From a virus, in IMG/VR virus record IMGVR_UViG_3300027839_000001, positions 1 to 64,000 of that record: 64,000 nucleotides of DNA. One strand, 5' to 3'. This document shows positions 8,077 to 16,497 of the stretch, one piece after another (within the stretch, counting starts at the first letter, position 1; the number at the start of each line of letters is the position of its first letter). The notes beneath the pieces are model-generated. The model was not told where the DNA came from and searched no databases. It saw only the letters and a list, made by a program, of their open reading frames with translations. The translations under genes and the position numbers were made by a program.

Positions 8077-8892
8077 ATGCCAAGGAATGCAAACACTGTC
8101 GGCCATCTGCACGGTGCCGCATACAGGCCAGGAGTCACAATTAAACTTCCTAATGCCGGTCTACCTACTTCCGGCGAATCCTCCTCGCTCTCAACCAGAC
8201 TAGGAGATTCAGCGACCAAAAAGAAAAAGAAACTAGGAACAGGTAAAACCGTAAAGCTAACCAAGAAGAAACAAAACTCCCTCGCAGGCACAGCAGACTC
8301 ATCCCGTGTAGCCCACACTGCTACCGTAAAGGCAGGAACGGAGTTCACCTGGGGCAGTGCCGAGAACGGAGGCAACGGAGGGACCGCAGCTATTAAAACC
8401 CCATCGACATACGGCAAGCAGGACAACACCGGCTCACGTGCAAAGACTAAGGGCAGTGGCGGTGTACCTATGAACCAGCAATCACCGGCATCTCAAAACA
8501 GTGCAGCCAAACCAGACCAGATAGTGTCCGACGAAGAAGTTGCCATAATCATGACGGACATTGAAGAGTCGATCAAGTACGCCATGTTTGATCGAGCCAT
8601 GGAAGTCATAGCAACAGCACGGCAAGCGTTCATGTCACGTGTATCTATAGCTGACATGGAAATGCAGGACAAGCTTGAAGTCAGTCTAATGCAAGGAGGG
8701 TTGAACCCACGATTCGCTGGCATCCTCGCCGCCAACGGCATCGTCACTTTCTACGACGCACTCGTCCAGCCTCAATCATACTTCCTTGGACTTAAAAGCT
8801 TTGGGCCGCGTGGAGTCGAAGCACTTGTTTCCACTGTAAAGAAACACGGGCCATGGGAAGCCATGCAAGGCGTGTCTGGGAAATGCAACTAA
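8077..8892 (+). CDS. RNA polymerase alpha-CTD-like protein
   Basis: Residues 1-165 are low-complexity and basic (K, S, G, T), followed by a helical part (about 155-205). Residues about 209-262 match the HhH fold of the bacterial RNA polymerase alpha C-terminal domain: LNPRF, then LAANGIVTFYDALV, then LGLKSFGPRGVEAL. In the host subunit this domain binds UP-element DNA and activators. A phage copy on a flexible tether could redirect host polymerase or bind DNA. The palindrome at 8828-8840 encodes VSTVKK in the last helix. SD: AGGAG before ATG 8077. Confidence 0.6.
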   Translation: MPRNANTVGHLHGAAYRPGVTIKLPNAGLPTSGESSSLSTRLGDSATKKKKKLGTGKTVKLTKKKQNSLAGTADSSRVAHTATVKAGTEFTWGSAENGGNGGTAAIKTPSTYGKQDNTGSRAKTKGSGGVPMNQQSPASQNSAAKPDQIVSDEEVAIIMTDIEESIKYAMFDRAMEVIATARQAFMSRVSIADMEMQDKLEVSLMQGGLNPRFAGILAANGIVTFYDALVQPQSYFLGLKSFGPRGVEALVSTVKKHGPWEAMQGVSGKCN

Positions 8893-8919
8893 CCGAGAGC
8901 ATTAAAGCGGAGGAATCAA

Positions 8920-9150
8920 ATGACCAAGCCAAAGACTAAGGGCGAGCTAGCCCTGCTCGCAGCAAGTAAAAAGAAATCCCAGTTCGTGACACCCATCACC
9001 ACAAAGCACTGCCTGTGGATCATGGCACCACATGCTAGGTGTGGATACAAGACAGGTGAGAACTCCTACTTCTGCAATGACCACCAGATCGAAGCAGACG
9101 CTGGCAAGTTACTCAGAGCGGAGATCGCTAAAGCGGAGAATACGTCATGA
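8920..9150 (+). CDS. GcrA-like small zinc-binding protein
   Basis: The 76-residue protein carries CLWIMAPHARCGYKTG and then FCNDH, which resembles the Cys/His motif at the end of GcrA-type regulators (CxW...CG...YCxxH). In Caulobacter GcrA joins sigma70 at methylated promoters. The N-terminal GcrA helix region is missing here. It overlaps the following gene by ATGA. Confidence 0.5.
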   Translation: MTKPKTKGELALLAASKKKSQFVTPITTKHCLWIMAPHARCGYKTGENSYFCNDHQIEADAGKLLRAEIAKAENTS

Positions 9151-9581
9151 AAACCTACGAGTACTCAGCAGCAGTCACCTCATCATCTGCGAGGCACCCG
9201 ATCTATGATGGCGACACTGTACGCTTAGACATAGACTGTGGGTTCGGTATATGGAAACGCAACACAGTCTGCCGACTGTACGGGATCGACACACCTGAGA
9301 TGCGAGGAGCCGATAGAGAGTATGGAACGAAGTCCAGGGATGCACTCAGGGAGATACTCAGTACCGCAGAGAAAATCTGGATCAGGACCCACAAGGACAA
9401 GACAGGCAAGTACGGTCGCTACTTAGTAGAGATCTTCGTTCCGGTGACTGTCGAGCCTATGCTCTCTAAGATAAATTCAATAAAGGAGAAGGCAAGCGAT
9501 ATAGTACTAGACATAGAAGGAGTCAGATCGGTTAACGTAAACCTTCTGATGGTCATGCTAGGATTAGCAAACAACTACTAA
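9147..9581 (+). CDS. Staphylococcal nuclease-like (SNase) endonuclease
   Basis: The SNase OB fold is clear: YDGDTVRLDID (residues about 20-30), then CRLYGIDTPEMRG with the catalytic Arg and Glu, and GKYGRYLVEIF carrying the second catalytic Arg. Length 144 aa matches a single SNase domain. No signal peptide is seen, so it acts inside the cell, perhaps in host DNA breakdown or DNA repair. Start overlaps the preceding gene. Confidence 0.85.
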   Translation: MKTYEYSAAVTSSSARHPIYDGDTVRLDIDCGFGIWKRNTVCRLYGIDTPEMRGADREYGTKSRDALREILSTAEKIWIRTHKDKTGKYGRYLVEIFVPVTVEPMLSKINSIKEKASDIVLDIEGVRSVNVNLLMVMLGLANNY

Positions 9582-9603
9582 GCACGCATAAGGCGACCTG
9601 ACT

Positions 9604-9918
9604 ATGATAACACTGGCAATAATGATAACCGATGGAGTCAACGAGAGAGACTTCATGTTAAGGGTTCGTGGTATCCGTAGGCCGCAACCGCTTCAGATAG
9701 GAACTTCAGTCGACGGCGGCGTGACTGGCTACACTGACAGCAGAAGAGTTATCTCCGCAACCTTCTGGCTAAAGAAATTCCTGTGGTTCAGGATTCCCCA
9801 AATGATCTACGTACTAGAGCCTATCACTGTGCCACTTGGAGCGATAGAGCTTACAGGCGTAATGCTTGAGGAGAACAGGTGGGAACAGAACGGACGAACT
9901 AGAAACGCGAAGGAGTAG
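9604..9918 (+). CDS. Hypothetical protein (104 aa)
   Basis: This is a beta-rich small protein starting ITLAIMITDGVNERDFML. Unrecognised. Its TAG stop runs directly into the palindrome at 9919, which contains the start codon of the next gene, so the two are tightly coupled. Confidence 0.6.
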   Translation: MITLAIMITDGVNERDFMLRVRGIRRPQPLQIGTSVDGGVTGYTDSRRVISATFWLKKFLWFRIPQMIYVLEPITVPLGAIELTGVMLEENRWEQNGRTRNAKE

Positions 9919-9924
9919 TTTACA

Positions 9925-11097
9925 GTGGAAATAAACGGAATCAACGAACAGATAGTAAAGCAGTGCAGTCAGCTTTACTTCAGGCAGTCAATGCTCAACG
10001 ACTTCCTGCTCTGTCCACAGATGGCAATGTACAGATGGGTCCTCGACATGGAAGAGTCGGAACCTTTCTACGCAGCCATCCTCGGTACGGCAGGACATGA
10101 AGTCGTGTACGAGATGCACGTTCGCAAGAAGCTAGACAGTACGTTCGGAGAACTGCTACAGGACTTCACTCGCTGTTACAACACAGAGATGGAGAAGCAG
10201 TCAACCAATCCTCCTATCCGTGCTGGCTGCGATTCCATAGAAGAGATGTTTGAAGAGAGCGCGTCTGAGTACATCCAGATGCTCCAAGGCTACCAAGAAC
10301 ACGAACGCAATCATGACTTCAGATCCACCATGCACGAACAGTCATTCGTACTGGAGATCCAAGACCCGATGTTCCCAGACAAGAAGCCTTACCTCTTCGT
10401 TGGTCAGATAGATCAAGGAGGAGTGTACGGTGATGGACTACGCAGCATTCGAGACATGAAGTTCAGGGCACAAGAGTTCAAGCCCTCTCGCGTTGAGTTC
10501 ATGCTGAACATGCAGATGACAATCTACTCAGCAGCAGTCAAGTGGGGCAACCCAGTCTGTCCAGAGTGCAAGCCTTGCTACGTTGACGATCCATTCGGTA
10601 TCAACAAAGAACTGGTATACAACGGGCCATGCGAAGACTGCCTAGCAATGGTAGGCACACCACGCTGGCCCCGAGAACTACCTGACGTAGTGGAGTTGGT
10701 TTGGATGAGAGACTTCATCCGTCGCCCCAAGGATCAGTACGCCAAGATGATCAAGGACAAGTCTTTACCCAAGGTCAAGTCAACCAAATCCAACAAGATG
10801 ATCATAGCCGAGAGGATATCAGACAAGTGGCTAGAAGGAGGAAAGAAAGGAGACTACATGGGGAAGTGCTTCATACCAGCGAAGCGAACCCCCGAGCAAG
10901 TACAGATCTACATGTCAGACGTAATACGGATCTGCCGTCAGATCCATCGAGGAGACTTCTGGCGTAACCCCGGTAGTCACTGCGAGTTCTGGTGTAAGCA
11001 CACAGATCAATGCACTGACGGACTGGAACTACAAGTAGAAGAAGCCCAGCTACACAACATCAAGTCGTATTCAAGCGAAGACCCGTTTGGAATGTAA
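9925..11097 (+). CDS. PD-(D/E)XK nuclease, RecB/Cas4-like
   Basis: The N-terminus has RQSMLNDFLLCPQMAMYRW and GTAGHEVVYEMHV, typical of RecB/Cas4-type nucleases. The core catalytic Asp and Lys are in RSIRDMKFRA, and the following helix is QMTIYSAAV. There is an insertion with CPEC and CEDC pairs (zinc or iron-sulfur), and C-terminal cysteines (CEFWCKHTDQC) that match a Cas4-like cluster. The tail ends SSEDPFGM. It probably works with the helicase in recombination or replication. The start is GTG at 9925 inside a palindrome, with AAGGAG upstream. Confidence 0.75.
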   Translation: MEINGINEQIVKQCSQLYFRQSMLNDFLLCPQMAMYRWVLDMEESEPFYAAILGTAGHEVVYEMHVRKKLDSTFGELLQDFTRCYNTEMEKQSTNPPIRAGCDSIEEMFEESASEYIQMLQGYQEHERNHDFRSTMHEQSFVLEIQDPMFPDKKPYLFVGQIDQGGVYGDGLRSIRDMKFRAQEFKPSRVEFMLNMQMTIYSAAVKWGNPVCPECKPCYVDDPFGINKELVYNGPCEDCLAMVGTPRWPRELPDVVELVWMRDFIRRPKDQYAKMIKDKSLPKVKSTKSNKMIIAERISDKWLEGGKKGDYMGKCFIPAKRTPEQVQIYMSDVIRICRQIHRGDFWRNPGSHCEFWCKHTDQCTDGLELQVEEAQLHNIKSYSSEDPFGM

Positions 11098-11100
11098 CAG

Positions 11101-11140
11101 GAGATTTACAGTGGAAACTTTAACTGGGCAGCAGGCGTAA
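11101..11140 (+). promoter_or_regulatory. Orphan start module: SD, palindrome, GTG and 9-codon frame
   Basis: AGGAGA, then the palindrome TTTACAGTGGAAA (11105-11117) and its internal GTG (11111) repeat the initiation layout of four other genes. Here the frame ends after nine codons (GTG GAA ACT ... TAA at 11140). It may be a leader peptide or the remnant of a lost gene. Confidence 0.5.
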
Positions 11141-11194
11141 TAAACTACCAAATGTTTCCTTTGATGAACACAACAGAGAAAGAAGAGGACAGTA

Positions 11195-11368
11195 ATGGGC
11201 CTACTAACGCTATTAAACAAGGAGATCGGGAAGAACAAGGACCTTCAGGAGGCGATATTAAGACTGGAGAAGCAAAATAGAATGCTCAGGGAGGAGCAGG
11301 ACAGGTGCGTATGTCAGCACAAAGTGTACGAAACCGCCCACTATACACGAACGCATGACCACAGTTAA
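11195..11368 (+). CDS. Small coiled-coil protein (57 aa)
   Basis: The 57-residue frame (MGLLTLLNKEIGKNKDLQEA) has an SD-like GAGG and a strong amphipathic helix through about residue 40, then CVCQHK and a His-rich end. An overlapping frame at 11152-11280 lacks an SD site and looks less protein-like. Function unknown. Confidence 0.5.
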   Translation: MGLLTLLNKEIGKNKDLQEAILRLEKQNRMLREEQDRCVCQHKVYETAHYTRTHDHS

Positions 11369-11386
11369 CCCTATAACCCAAGGACC

Positions 11387-11788
11387 ATGACCATGATTGT
11401 AGTAATAGTCAACCCAATAGTTCTCGTTCCAAACGATCAAGGCAGCGAATTCGGGTATGCATGCTGCGAGGCAGCCCTTAATGCAGTCGACTTCTCTACA
11501 TACATAGAGGGCAGAAACGTAAGCAGGTACGACCTTAAAAAAAGGAATCCAGAGCATGCCGCAATAGATGAACTCACGTTCCCGTCGCTAACCGAACTGC
11601 CGGAGGGACACATCGTAGATCCAAAGCTAGAGGGAATGTTCGACGAAGGTGACTACACCAACACGTGCCACATCGGAATGAAGGATGGAAGATCGGTCCA
11701 CATCCTTGGCAACTACGATACATGGTGCAAGAGCGTATTGGGCCAGCTACAGTCGATGTCAACCCGCTCTCAGATCGTCAAGGGCTAG
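11387..11788 (+). CDS. Hypothetical protein (133 aa)
   Basis: It begins with a hydrophobic strand (MTMIVVIVNPIVLVPN) followed by a mixed soluble region with several Cys residues. No domain is recognised. ATG at 11393 is an alternative start. It lies in the early-to-middle rightward operon. Confidence 0.6.
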   Translation: MTMIVVIVNPIVLVPNDQGSEFGYACCEAALNAVDFSTYIEGRNVSRYDLKKRNPEHAAIDELTFPSLTELPEGHIVDPKLEGMFDEGDYTNTCHIGMKDGRSVHILGNYDTWCKSVLGQLQSMSTRSQIVKG

Positions 11789-11819
11789 AGTGGGTCCATA
11801 ATCACGCGGAGAATTTCCA

Positions 11820-12635
11820 ATGGAAAAGCAAAAACCTAGTATCATTCAAGATCAGTCGCGTGCTGACACAGCAGGAGTAGAGTCAGTCAAGGTGGTAGTT
11901 CCAGGGAAGGAGCAGGCCACCACCTTGACGCCCAAGACCAGGGTAAGGCCAGAGATGGTCAAACGCAAGCCCGGCATGTCAAATAAGAAGACGGCAGCGG
12001 GCGTCACAGCAAGAGAGCCAATCAGTGTCATCTACAAAGAAGAGGATATAGGCAAGGAGTTAATAAAGAAGATCATATCTTGGTACGCAGTGGGAGACGC
12101 ACCGCTACACAAGATTTTAAGAATGGCTAACGAGCAGCGTAACGCTCAATGTCGCGGCGACCTGTACTACCTAGACGTGTACTCCATACTGTTTAATCAG
12201 TACAGAACAAAGGTAATAGTCCAGAGGACCAATAGACATCAGGGTGAAATGCTACTCACTGAGTTCGCTACGTTCTTCAAGAAGTTCAGAGAGGGACACA
12301 AGTTCAACGATTGCCTCAGGGCAATAGGAACAACATACTCACTCAATTTCTGCAAGAAGATCTACCAGCAGCTACTGAAGAGATGGAAGCAGGGTAAGTC
12401 GAGGAGCGATCAAGAGTCGGAAGAGTCGGAGAACGCAAGGCAGGAACTACTCGACCTGTCAGTCATTAGGCATGTTCAGGGAAAGGCGGCGATAGTAATC
12501 TTCATCCGAGACATACCCGAGGACCTAAAGGATTCCATCGCCAGAAACATCCCAGGCATATCTTTAGATACAGTCTCCGATAAGGTCGATGAATCAGGCC
12601 GTGTCGATAAAGAAAGCGAGGGTAAAGATGACTGA
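11820..12635 (+). CDS. Hypothetical basic helical protein (271 aa)
   Basis: Residues 1-75 are basic and disordered. Residues about 80-200 are helical with basic patches (FATFFKKFREGHKFNDCLRA; LLKRWKQGKSRS), and the tail is acidic. Nucleic-acid binding is plausible but unproven. The ATG (11820) lies inside a variant palindrome with A at the centre (11814-11826), and GCGGAGA precedes it, so this is the ATG version of the start-in-palindrome layout. Confidence 0.6.
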   Translation: MEKQKPSIIQDQSRADTAGVESVKVVVPGKEQATTLTPKTRVRPEMVKRKPGMSNKKTAAGVTAREPISVIYKEEDIGKELIKKIISWYAVGDAPLHKILRMANEQRNAQCRGDLYYLDVYSILFNQYRTKVIVQRTNRHQGEMLLTEFATFFKKFREGHKFNDCLRAIGTTYSLNFCKKIYQQLLKRWKQGKSRSDQESEESENARQELLDLSVIRHVQGKAAIVIFIRDIPEDLKDSIARNIPGISLDTVSDKVDESGRVDKESEGKDD

Positions 12636-13707
12636 CGTGAAGGAATGCGAGATGTCGAATTTCAGAGTATGGGCTATTCCCTCTTATGAGGAAGTTGATG
12701 CCCCTGAGATCGCAAACGGGATCAAGTGGACTCAGTCCAGGGGCCTGCCAGGACTACCGTGTAAGAGATCCGTAGTGTTCATCAACTACAGAAGGGACAG
12801 GGACTGGGCACTTGCCCTTGAAGTTTACACTGGAAACAAGACCGTCAAGGAAGCGGCAGTTCTAGAGCCTTTCTTTAATGAAGCTATCCATGTATTGGAC
12901 TTCACTCCTTCTCGGCCTCTTCAGCCTGAAGATCTAATGAAGTCAGTTCAAGACGCAGCGATACTGTCAATCTCTGCTTACAACGAGTCCGTCATGGCAG
13001 TCTCATCGACCCTGACCGAAGCTGACATAGAGGCATTATGTACAGACACAGCATTACTATGGGTGACCAGCTTTATAACAGCACCAGAACTGGCAGAGAA
13101 CTTTATTGGCTTCATAAGGGACGTTGACTTTTTCGTTGACGACATGTCCTCATATGGAGCGACGGTAAAGCTAGTAACCAGTGGAGAGATGGTCAACTCA
13201 GCCATTAAGATGACGGGTGCCTTAGATCCTAACATTCACACAGGACTCTTTGGTAACGCAGATCTCATGCCGTTCCACTCAGCTATATGGAAGAAATGCA
13301 TAGCCGAGAGAAGAAATATAATGCTGGCGTTTCCCACGAACCCATCAAAGATTTCTCCTGATGTCCACCCCGTTACTGGGGAAGGCGTACTCCCGCCTGC
13401 TGGCTACATGGTATTCGACACGCGGAAGTCTACCAGTTTAGTTGCGAGTTTCGCGGTTGAACCTGACTGGAGAGGTGCCGGTCTAGGTACATGCATGATC
13501 AGAAACTTCTTCAAGCTGTTCACTGGCAGCTTGACGTTCATACTGGATATAGACAGCGACACTAACCTCAACCTAGCTGGCTTCCTAAAGTCGGTAGCAA
13601 AGAAATTAGATAGGAAAATGAACGTAAGGGTAGTAGAACCAAAATTATTAACTGCACTGCCGGGGGAAAAGACGAGTGACCACCACATGTGGATTGAGCT
13701 TAAGTGA
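12628..13707 (+). CDS. GNAT-family N-acetyltransferase-like protein
   Basis: The C-terminal domain carries the GNAT acetyl-CoA-binding motif A: FAVEPDWRGAGLGTCMIRNF (about residues 273-292), followed by a strand-helix end. The first 250 residues are less clear. The ATG at 12628 is chosen over 12589 because GAGGGTAAAG precedes it and the overlap with the upstream gene stays short. The substrate is unknown; phage GNATs can modify host proteins. A palindrome at 12824-12836 encodes VYTGNK. Confidence 0.6.
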   Translation: MTDVKECEMSNFRVWAIPSYEEVDAPEIANGIKWTQSRGLPGLPCKRSVVFINYRRDRDWALALEVYTGNKTVKEAAVLEPFFNEAIHVLDFTPSRPLQPEDLMKSVQDAAILSISAYNESVMAVSSTLTEADIEALCTDTALLWVTSFITAPELAENFIGFIRDVDFFVDDMSSYGATVKLVTSGEMVNSAIKMTGALDPNIHTGLFGNADLMPFHSAIWKKCIAERRNIMLAFPTNPSKISPDVHPVTGEGVLPPAGYMVFDTRKSTSLVASFAVEPDWRGAGLGTCMIRNFFKLFTGSLTFILDIDSDTNLNLAGFLKSVAKKLDRKMNVRVVEPKLLTALPGEKTSDHHMWIELK

Positions 13708-13730
13708 TAATAAGGTCCCCAGGCTTAACA

Positions 13731-13791
13731 TTTCCAGTGTAAACTTTTTTCTCTAGCCCCTATTGACAAGAAGATTATTTTCTGGTATAAT
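13731..13791 (+). promoter_or_regulatory. Near-consensus sigma70 promoter with upstream palindrome
   Basis: TTGACA (13763-13768), a 17-bp spacer and TATAAT (13786-13791) with an extended TGG in front form an almost ideal housekeeping promoter. A dispersed palindrome (13731-13743) ends 19 bp before the -35 box, where it could serve as an operator or activator site. It would drive the SSB-like and ParB-family genes, which also have strong SD sites. Confidence 0.85.
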
Positions 13792-13897
13792 GATCATGTA
13801 CAGTCGATAGAAAATCAGTCGCAACATAACTTGAGAAGTTTAAACGATCCCCACATTCTAACCCGTCGCCCCCAAGTCGCACAAAAAAGGAGACTCT

Positions 13898-14887
13898 ATG
13901 TCACCGGACCCCACTGGCGAAATTATCACACAAGATGAAGTCGCACCAGACACAGAAATCAGCATTCGAGAGCCTACTCAAGACGAACTTGAGCTTCTGC
14001 AAGGTGCATTCGACGACAACGTCGATCAGCAGGCAGAGATTGCCATCAGTCGCGTTGCTATCCTACAGCCAGCATCGCCGGAAGTAGCACAAGGCAAGCC
14101 AGGGTACAAGGCAGGCCAGTTGGTTGACAGTATCAACCGTTCCATCCTGACACAGCGAGCCAAGCCGCTATGGTTGATCGACCAGGGCGTTAACCCTGAC
14201 GAGTTAACGCTAGTGGACAACATGATGTTCGTTCCTATCGCAAAGCTTCCATTCGAGTATGTCAAGTGGAAGACACTTGAAGAACGAACGGAAGAAGAAC
14301 CAATCCCTTTCCACTGGAAATCTCTCGACAAGACAGAAGAGAAAGTACGGGAAGGAATCTGGAAGAAGCACGGCGGGACATACGGAACGCTCCCAGATCA
14401 AGATGGACGACCGCCAGTCACCGTCAACACGAACTACTTGGTCCTTCCAATCGACCAAGAGACAATGACAGCAATGTCAAACTTCGTAGTACTGACTTTC
14501 AGTAGAACGTCGAGCAAAGCAGGTGAGAAGCTTGCCACATTCATGGCTGGTCACCGCTTTGAAAGCCTAGCACCTTACGGTCGAACATACTTCGTTTCGA
14601 CAAATCAGAAAGTAAGGGTTGACGCGGGCCAGGAGCAGACGTATTATGTAATGGACATCAACAAGGGCGGCAAGACATCTATTGCATGCCCAGCGATGAT
14701 TCCAATGGTTCATCAGATTGCACTTCAACTAGCTAGCAAGGAGACAGGAAAGGACGCACAGCTTGCGATGATCAACGCAACAGACCTAAGCGACGACACC
14801 AGTAACAAGTCAGGCGAATCGAACGAAGCCCCAACAGACAACGCTGATCCGTTCGCCGCACCAGAAGAGAACGACGACGACTTCTAA
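13898..14887 (+). CDS. Candidate single-stranded DNA-binding protein (329 aa)
   Basis: The protein has an acidic N-terminal part, a beta-rich core (about 100-275) and a disordered tail that ends DPFAAPEENDDDF. An acidic tail with a terminal Phe is the hallmark of SSB proteins, including T7 gp2.5, and recruits partners. The strong promoter upstream, the AAGGAG SD and the place before replication genes fit an abundant SSB. No OB-fold signature can be confirmed by eye. A palindrome (14308-14320) encodes FHWK. Confidence 0.45.
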   Translation: MSPDPTGEIITQDEVAPDTEISIREPTQDELELLQGAFDDNVDQQAEIAISRVAILQPASPEVAQGKPGYKAGQLVDSINRSILTQRAKPLWLIDQGVNPDELTLVDNMMFVPIAKLPFEYVKWKTLEERTEEEPIPFHWKSLDKTEEKVREGIWKKHGGTYGTLPDQDGRPPVTVNTNYLVLPIDQETMTAMSNFVVLTFSRTSSKAGEKLATFMAGHRFESLAPYGRTYFVSTNQKVRVDAGQEQTYYVMDINKGGKTSIACPAMIPMVHQIALQLASKETGKDAQLAMINATDLSDDTSNKSGESNEAPTDNADPFAAPEENDDDF

Positions 14888-14890
14888 AGA

Positions 14891-14916
14891 TTTCCACTGT
14901 AAACACTGTAAACACT
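14891..14916. repeat. Palindrome plus partial second copy before the ParB-family gene
   Basis: The full copy TTTCCACTGTAAA at 14891-14903 is followed at once by CACTGTAAACAC, a partial duplicate in phase. The pair lies 43-68 bp upstream of the ParB-family start, a natural place for autoregulation. Confidence 0.7.
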
Positions 14917-14958
14917 AGACCTAACAATTTCTAACTTTCAAACCCAGGAGACATTAAC

Positions 14959-16335
14959 ATGTCACAAACAGTAGCAGGTGCAAACCAAGCAGTAACATCC
15001 GACGCAACTAACACGGGCGATGCACATGTGATCGTGCTTAACCTCGAAGACATTTATGTTGAGCCAAAGAACAACGCTCGCAAGACCTACAGCGACGAAC
15101 ACATCGAAGGACTCGCAGCGTCAATCGAATCGATGGGTGGCTTGCTCCAAGCTGTCGGAATCGTCGCAGTCAATCCAGGCCCGAAGAACGACGGTAAGTC
15201 ATGGGAACTGGTATACGGATTCTGTCGCGTCATGGCCCTTCGCCTCCTCGGTGGTGACTGGGAGAACAACGTCAAGTGCGGTATCATGCTACCCAAAGAC
15301 TCCGGTGAGTTGAAGGCAGCACAGATGATCGAGAACCTCCACCGTTCTAATCTCAATCCCATTGAGACGGCGGCTGGTATTGCTGAGATCATGAAGGCAG
15401 AAGGCTTGAACCAAAAGCAAGTCGGTGCATTGGTTGGCGTAAAGGAAGTTACTCTTTCCCGCCTCCTTAGCTTGCTACGATTGCCGCCCGAGTGCCAGAA
15501 GATGGTCGCAGACGAAGTCATCTCTCTCAGTCACGCACGAGAGATCGTTCGCTTCGCTCCGAAGGACGACATGGACAAGTATCGTGAGCTTTGCGAGACT
15601 GCAAAGGACATGACCTACGGCGAGTTCGAGTCTCACCTTCAGAATCTTTACGGTGGAAATGCATCGGCTGAAGAATCGGCTGAAGGCGATGTTACTGCCA
15701 AGAAAAGTACTGACGCCGCACCAAAGCGACCTCAGTTGCGAACGGCAAAGGATCTTCAGGAAAACTTCCTGACCTTCCTCAGCAACAAAGCGAAGAGTGC
15801 AGACGGTGAAGAGAAGAAGTACACCGCCAAGCAACTTCGTGAAGCCCAGGTTGACGTACTAAATTGCGTGATGCGTGTGCCTGAGACGAAGCTCGAAGCT
15901 GCAATCGCTCCGTTCCTCGCAGCCAAGGCTGAGAAGGATGCGGCAGATAAGGCCAAGAAGGACTCAGGAAAGAACAAAGAGAAGTTCTTTAGTGATTCCG
16001 TTAAGACAGTTAACGCCAACTTGAAAAGCCCTCTCGGCCCCGATGGCAACCGACCGTTCCCCGATTACACTTCTGCCGCTAAGCCTGTTGTTGACGCAAT
16101 GGCGATTGCGTCAGAAGAGAATCTGAAGGATATCGGATTCGAGTTCGATGGCGAGACGTTTGAAGTCGATCTTCGCAAAGCGTGGGAAACCGACTACAAA
16201 GAGAAGCGTGCGACCGCTGAGAAGAAAGCCAAGGACAAGGCTAGCAAGCTAGCCAAAGAGAAAGCTGATAAAGAAGCTGCTGAATTGGGCGAAGCTGCAA
16301 GCGATGCCGATGCAGAAGCTGACGCTGTTTCTTAA
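14959..16335 (+). CDS. ParB/Spo0J-family DNA-binding protein
   Basis: The ParB N-terminal domain starts at about residue 25 (LEDIYVEPKNNARKTY, ESMGGLLQAVGI). The box that is usually GERR reads GFCRVMALRLL, so the CTP-binding Arg patch is altered. Then ENLHRSNLNPIETAAGI and the HTH LNQKQVGALVGVKEVTLSRL (about 155-175) follow the family closely. The C-terminal 200 residues are Lys/Ala-rich and helical. ParB proteins bind palindromic parS sites and may spread or condense DNA; its paralogue Noc binds dispersed sites. It is the best candidate reader of the dispersed palindrome. SD AGGAGA. Confidence 0.85.
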   Translation: MSQTVAGANQAVTSDATNTGDAHVIVLNLEDIYVEPKNNARKTYSDEHIEGLAASIESMGGLLQAVGIVAVNPGPKNDGKSWELVYGFCRVMALRLLGGDWENNVKCGIMLPKDSGELKAAQMIENLHRSNLNPIETAAGIAEIMKAEGLNQKQVGALVGVKEVTLSRLLSLLRLPPECQKMVADEVISLSHAREIVRFAPKDDMDKYRELCETAKDMTYGEFESHLQNLYGGNASAEESAEGDVTAKKSTDAAPKRPQLRTAKDLQENFLTFLSNKAKSADGEEKKYTAKQLREAQVDVLNCVMRVPETKLEAAIAPFLAAKAEKDAADKAKKDSGKNKEKFFSDSVKTVNANLKSPLGPDGNRPFPDYTSAAKPVVDAMAIASEENLKDIGFEFDGETFEVDLRKAWETDYKEKRATAEKKAKDKASKLAKEKADKEAAELGEAASDADAEADAVS

Positions 16336-16359
16336 AGTGGGGACTTGGAGATTCAGCTA

Positions 16360-16402
16360 GTGGCGGTGGGTGGCCTATTCACACCCGCCGCCACGCTTTT
16401 AT
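16360..16402 (+). terminator. Intrinsic terminator after the ParB-family gene
   Basis: The stem GTGGCGGTGGGTG (16360-16372) pairs with CACCCGCCGCCAC (up to 16394, one G-U pair) and is followed by GCTTTTATT. It ends the strong transcript that begins at 13790. Confidence 0.85.
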
Positions 16403-16497
16403 TCTGCACCAAGCTTCTGCTACCCTTTACACTGTAAACATCCCCACCTTCTGCTTAGCTACTACAGTCAGGAATACGCCAGAAAGGACTCTGATAC

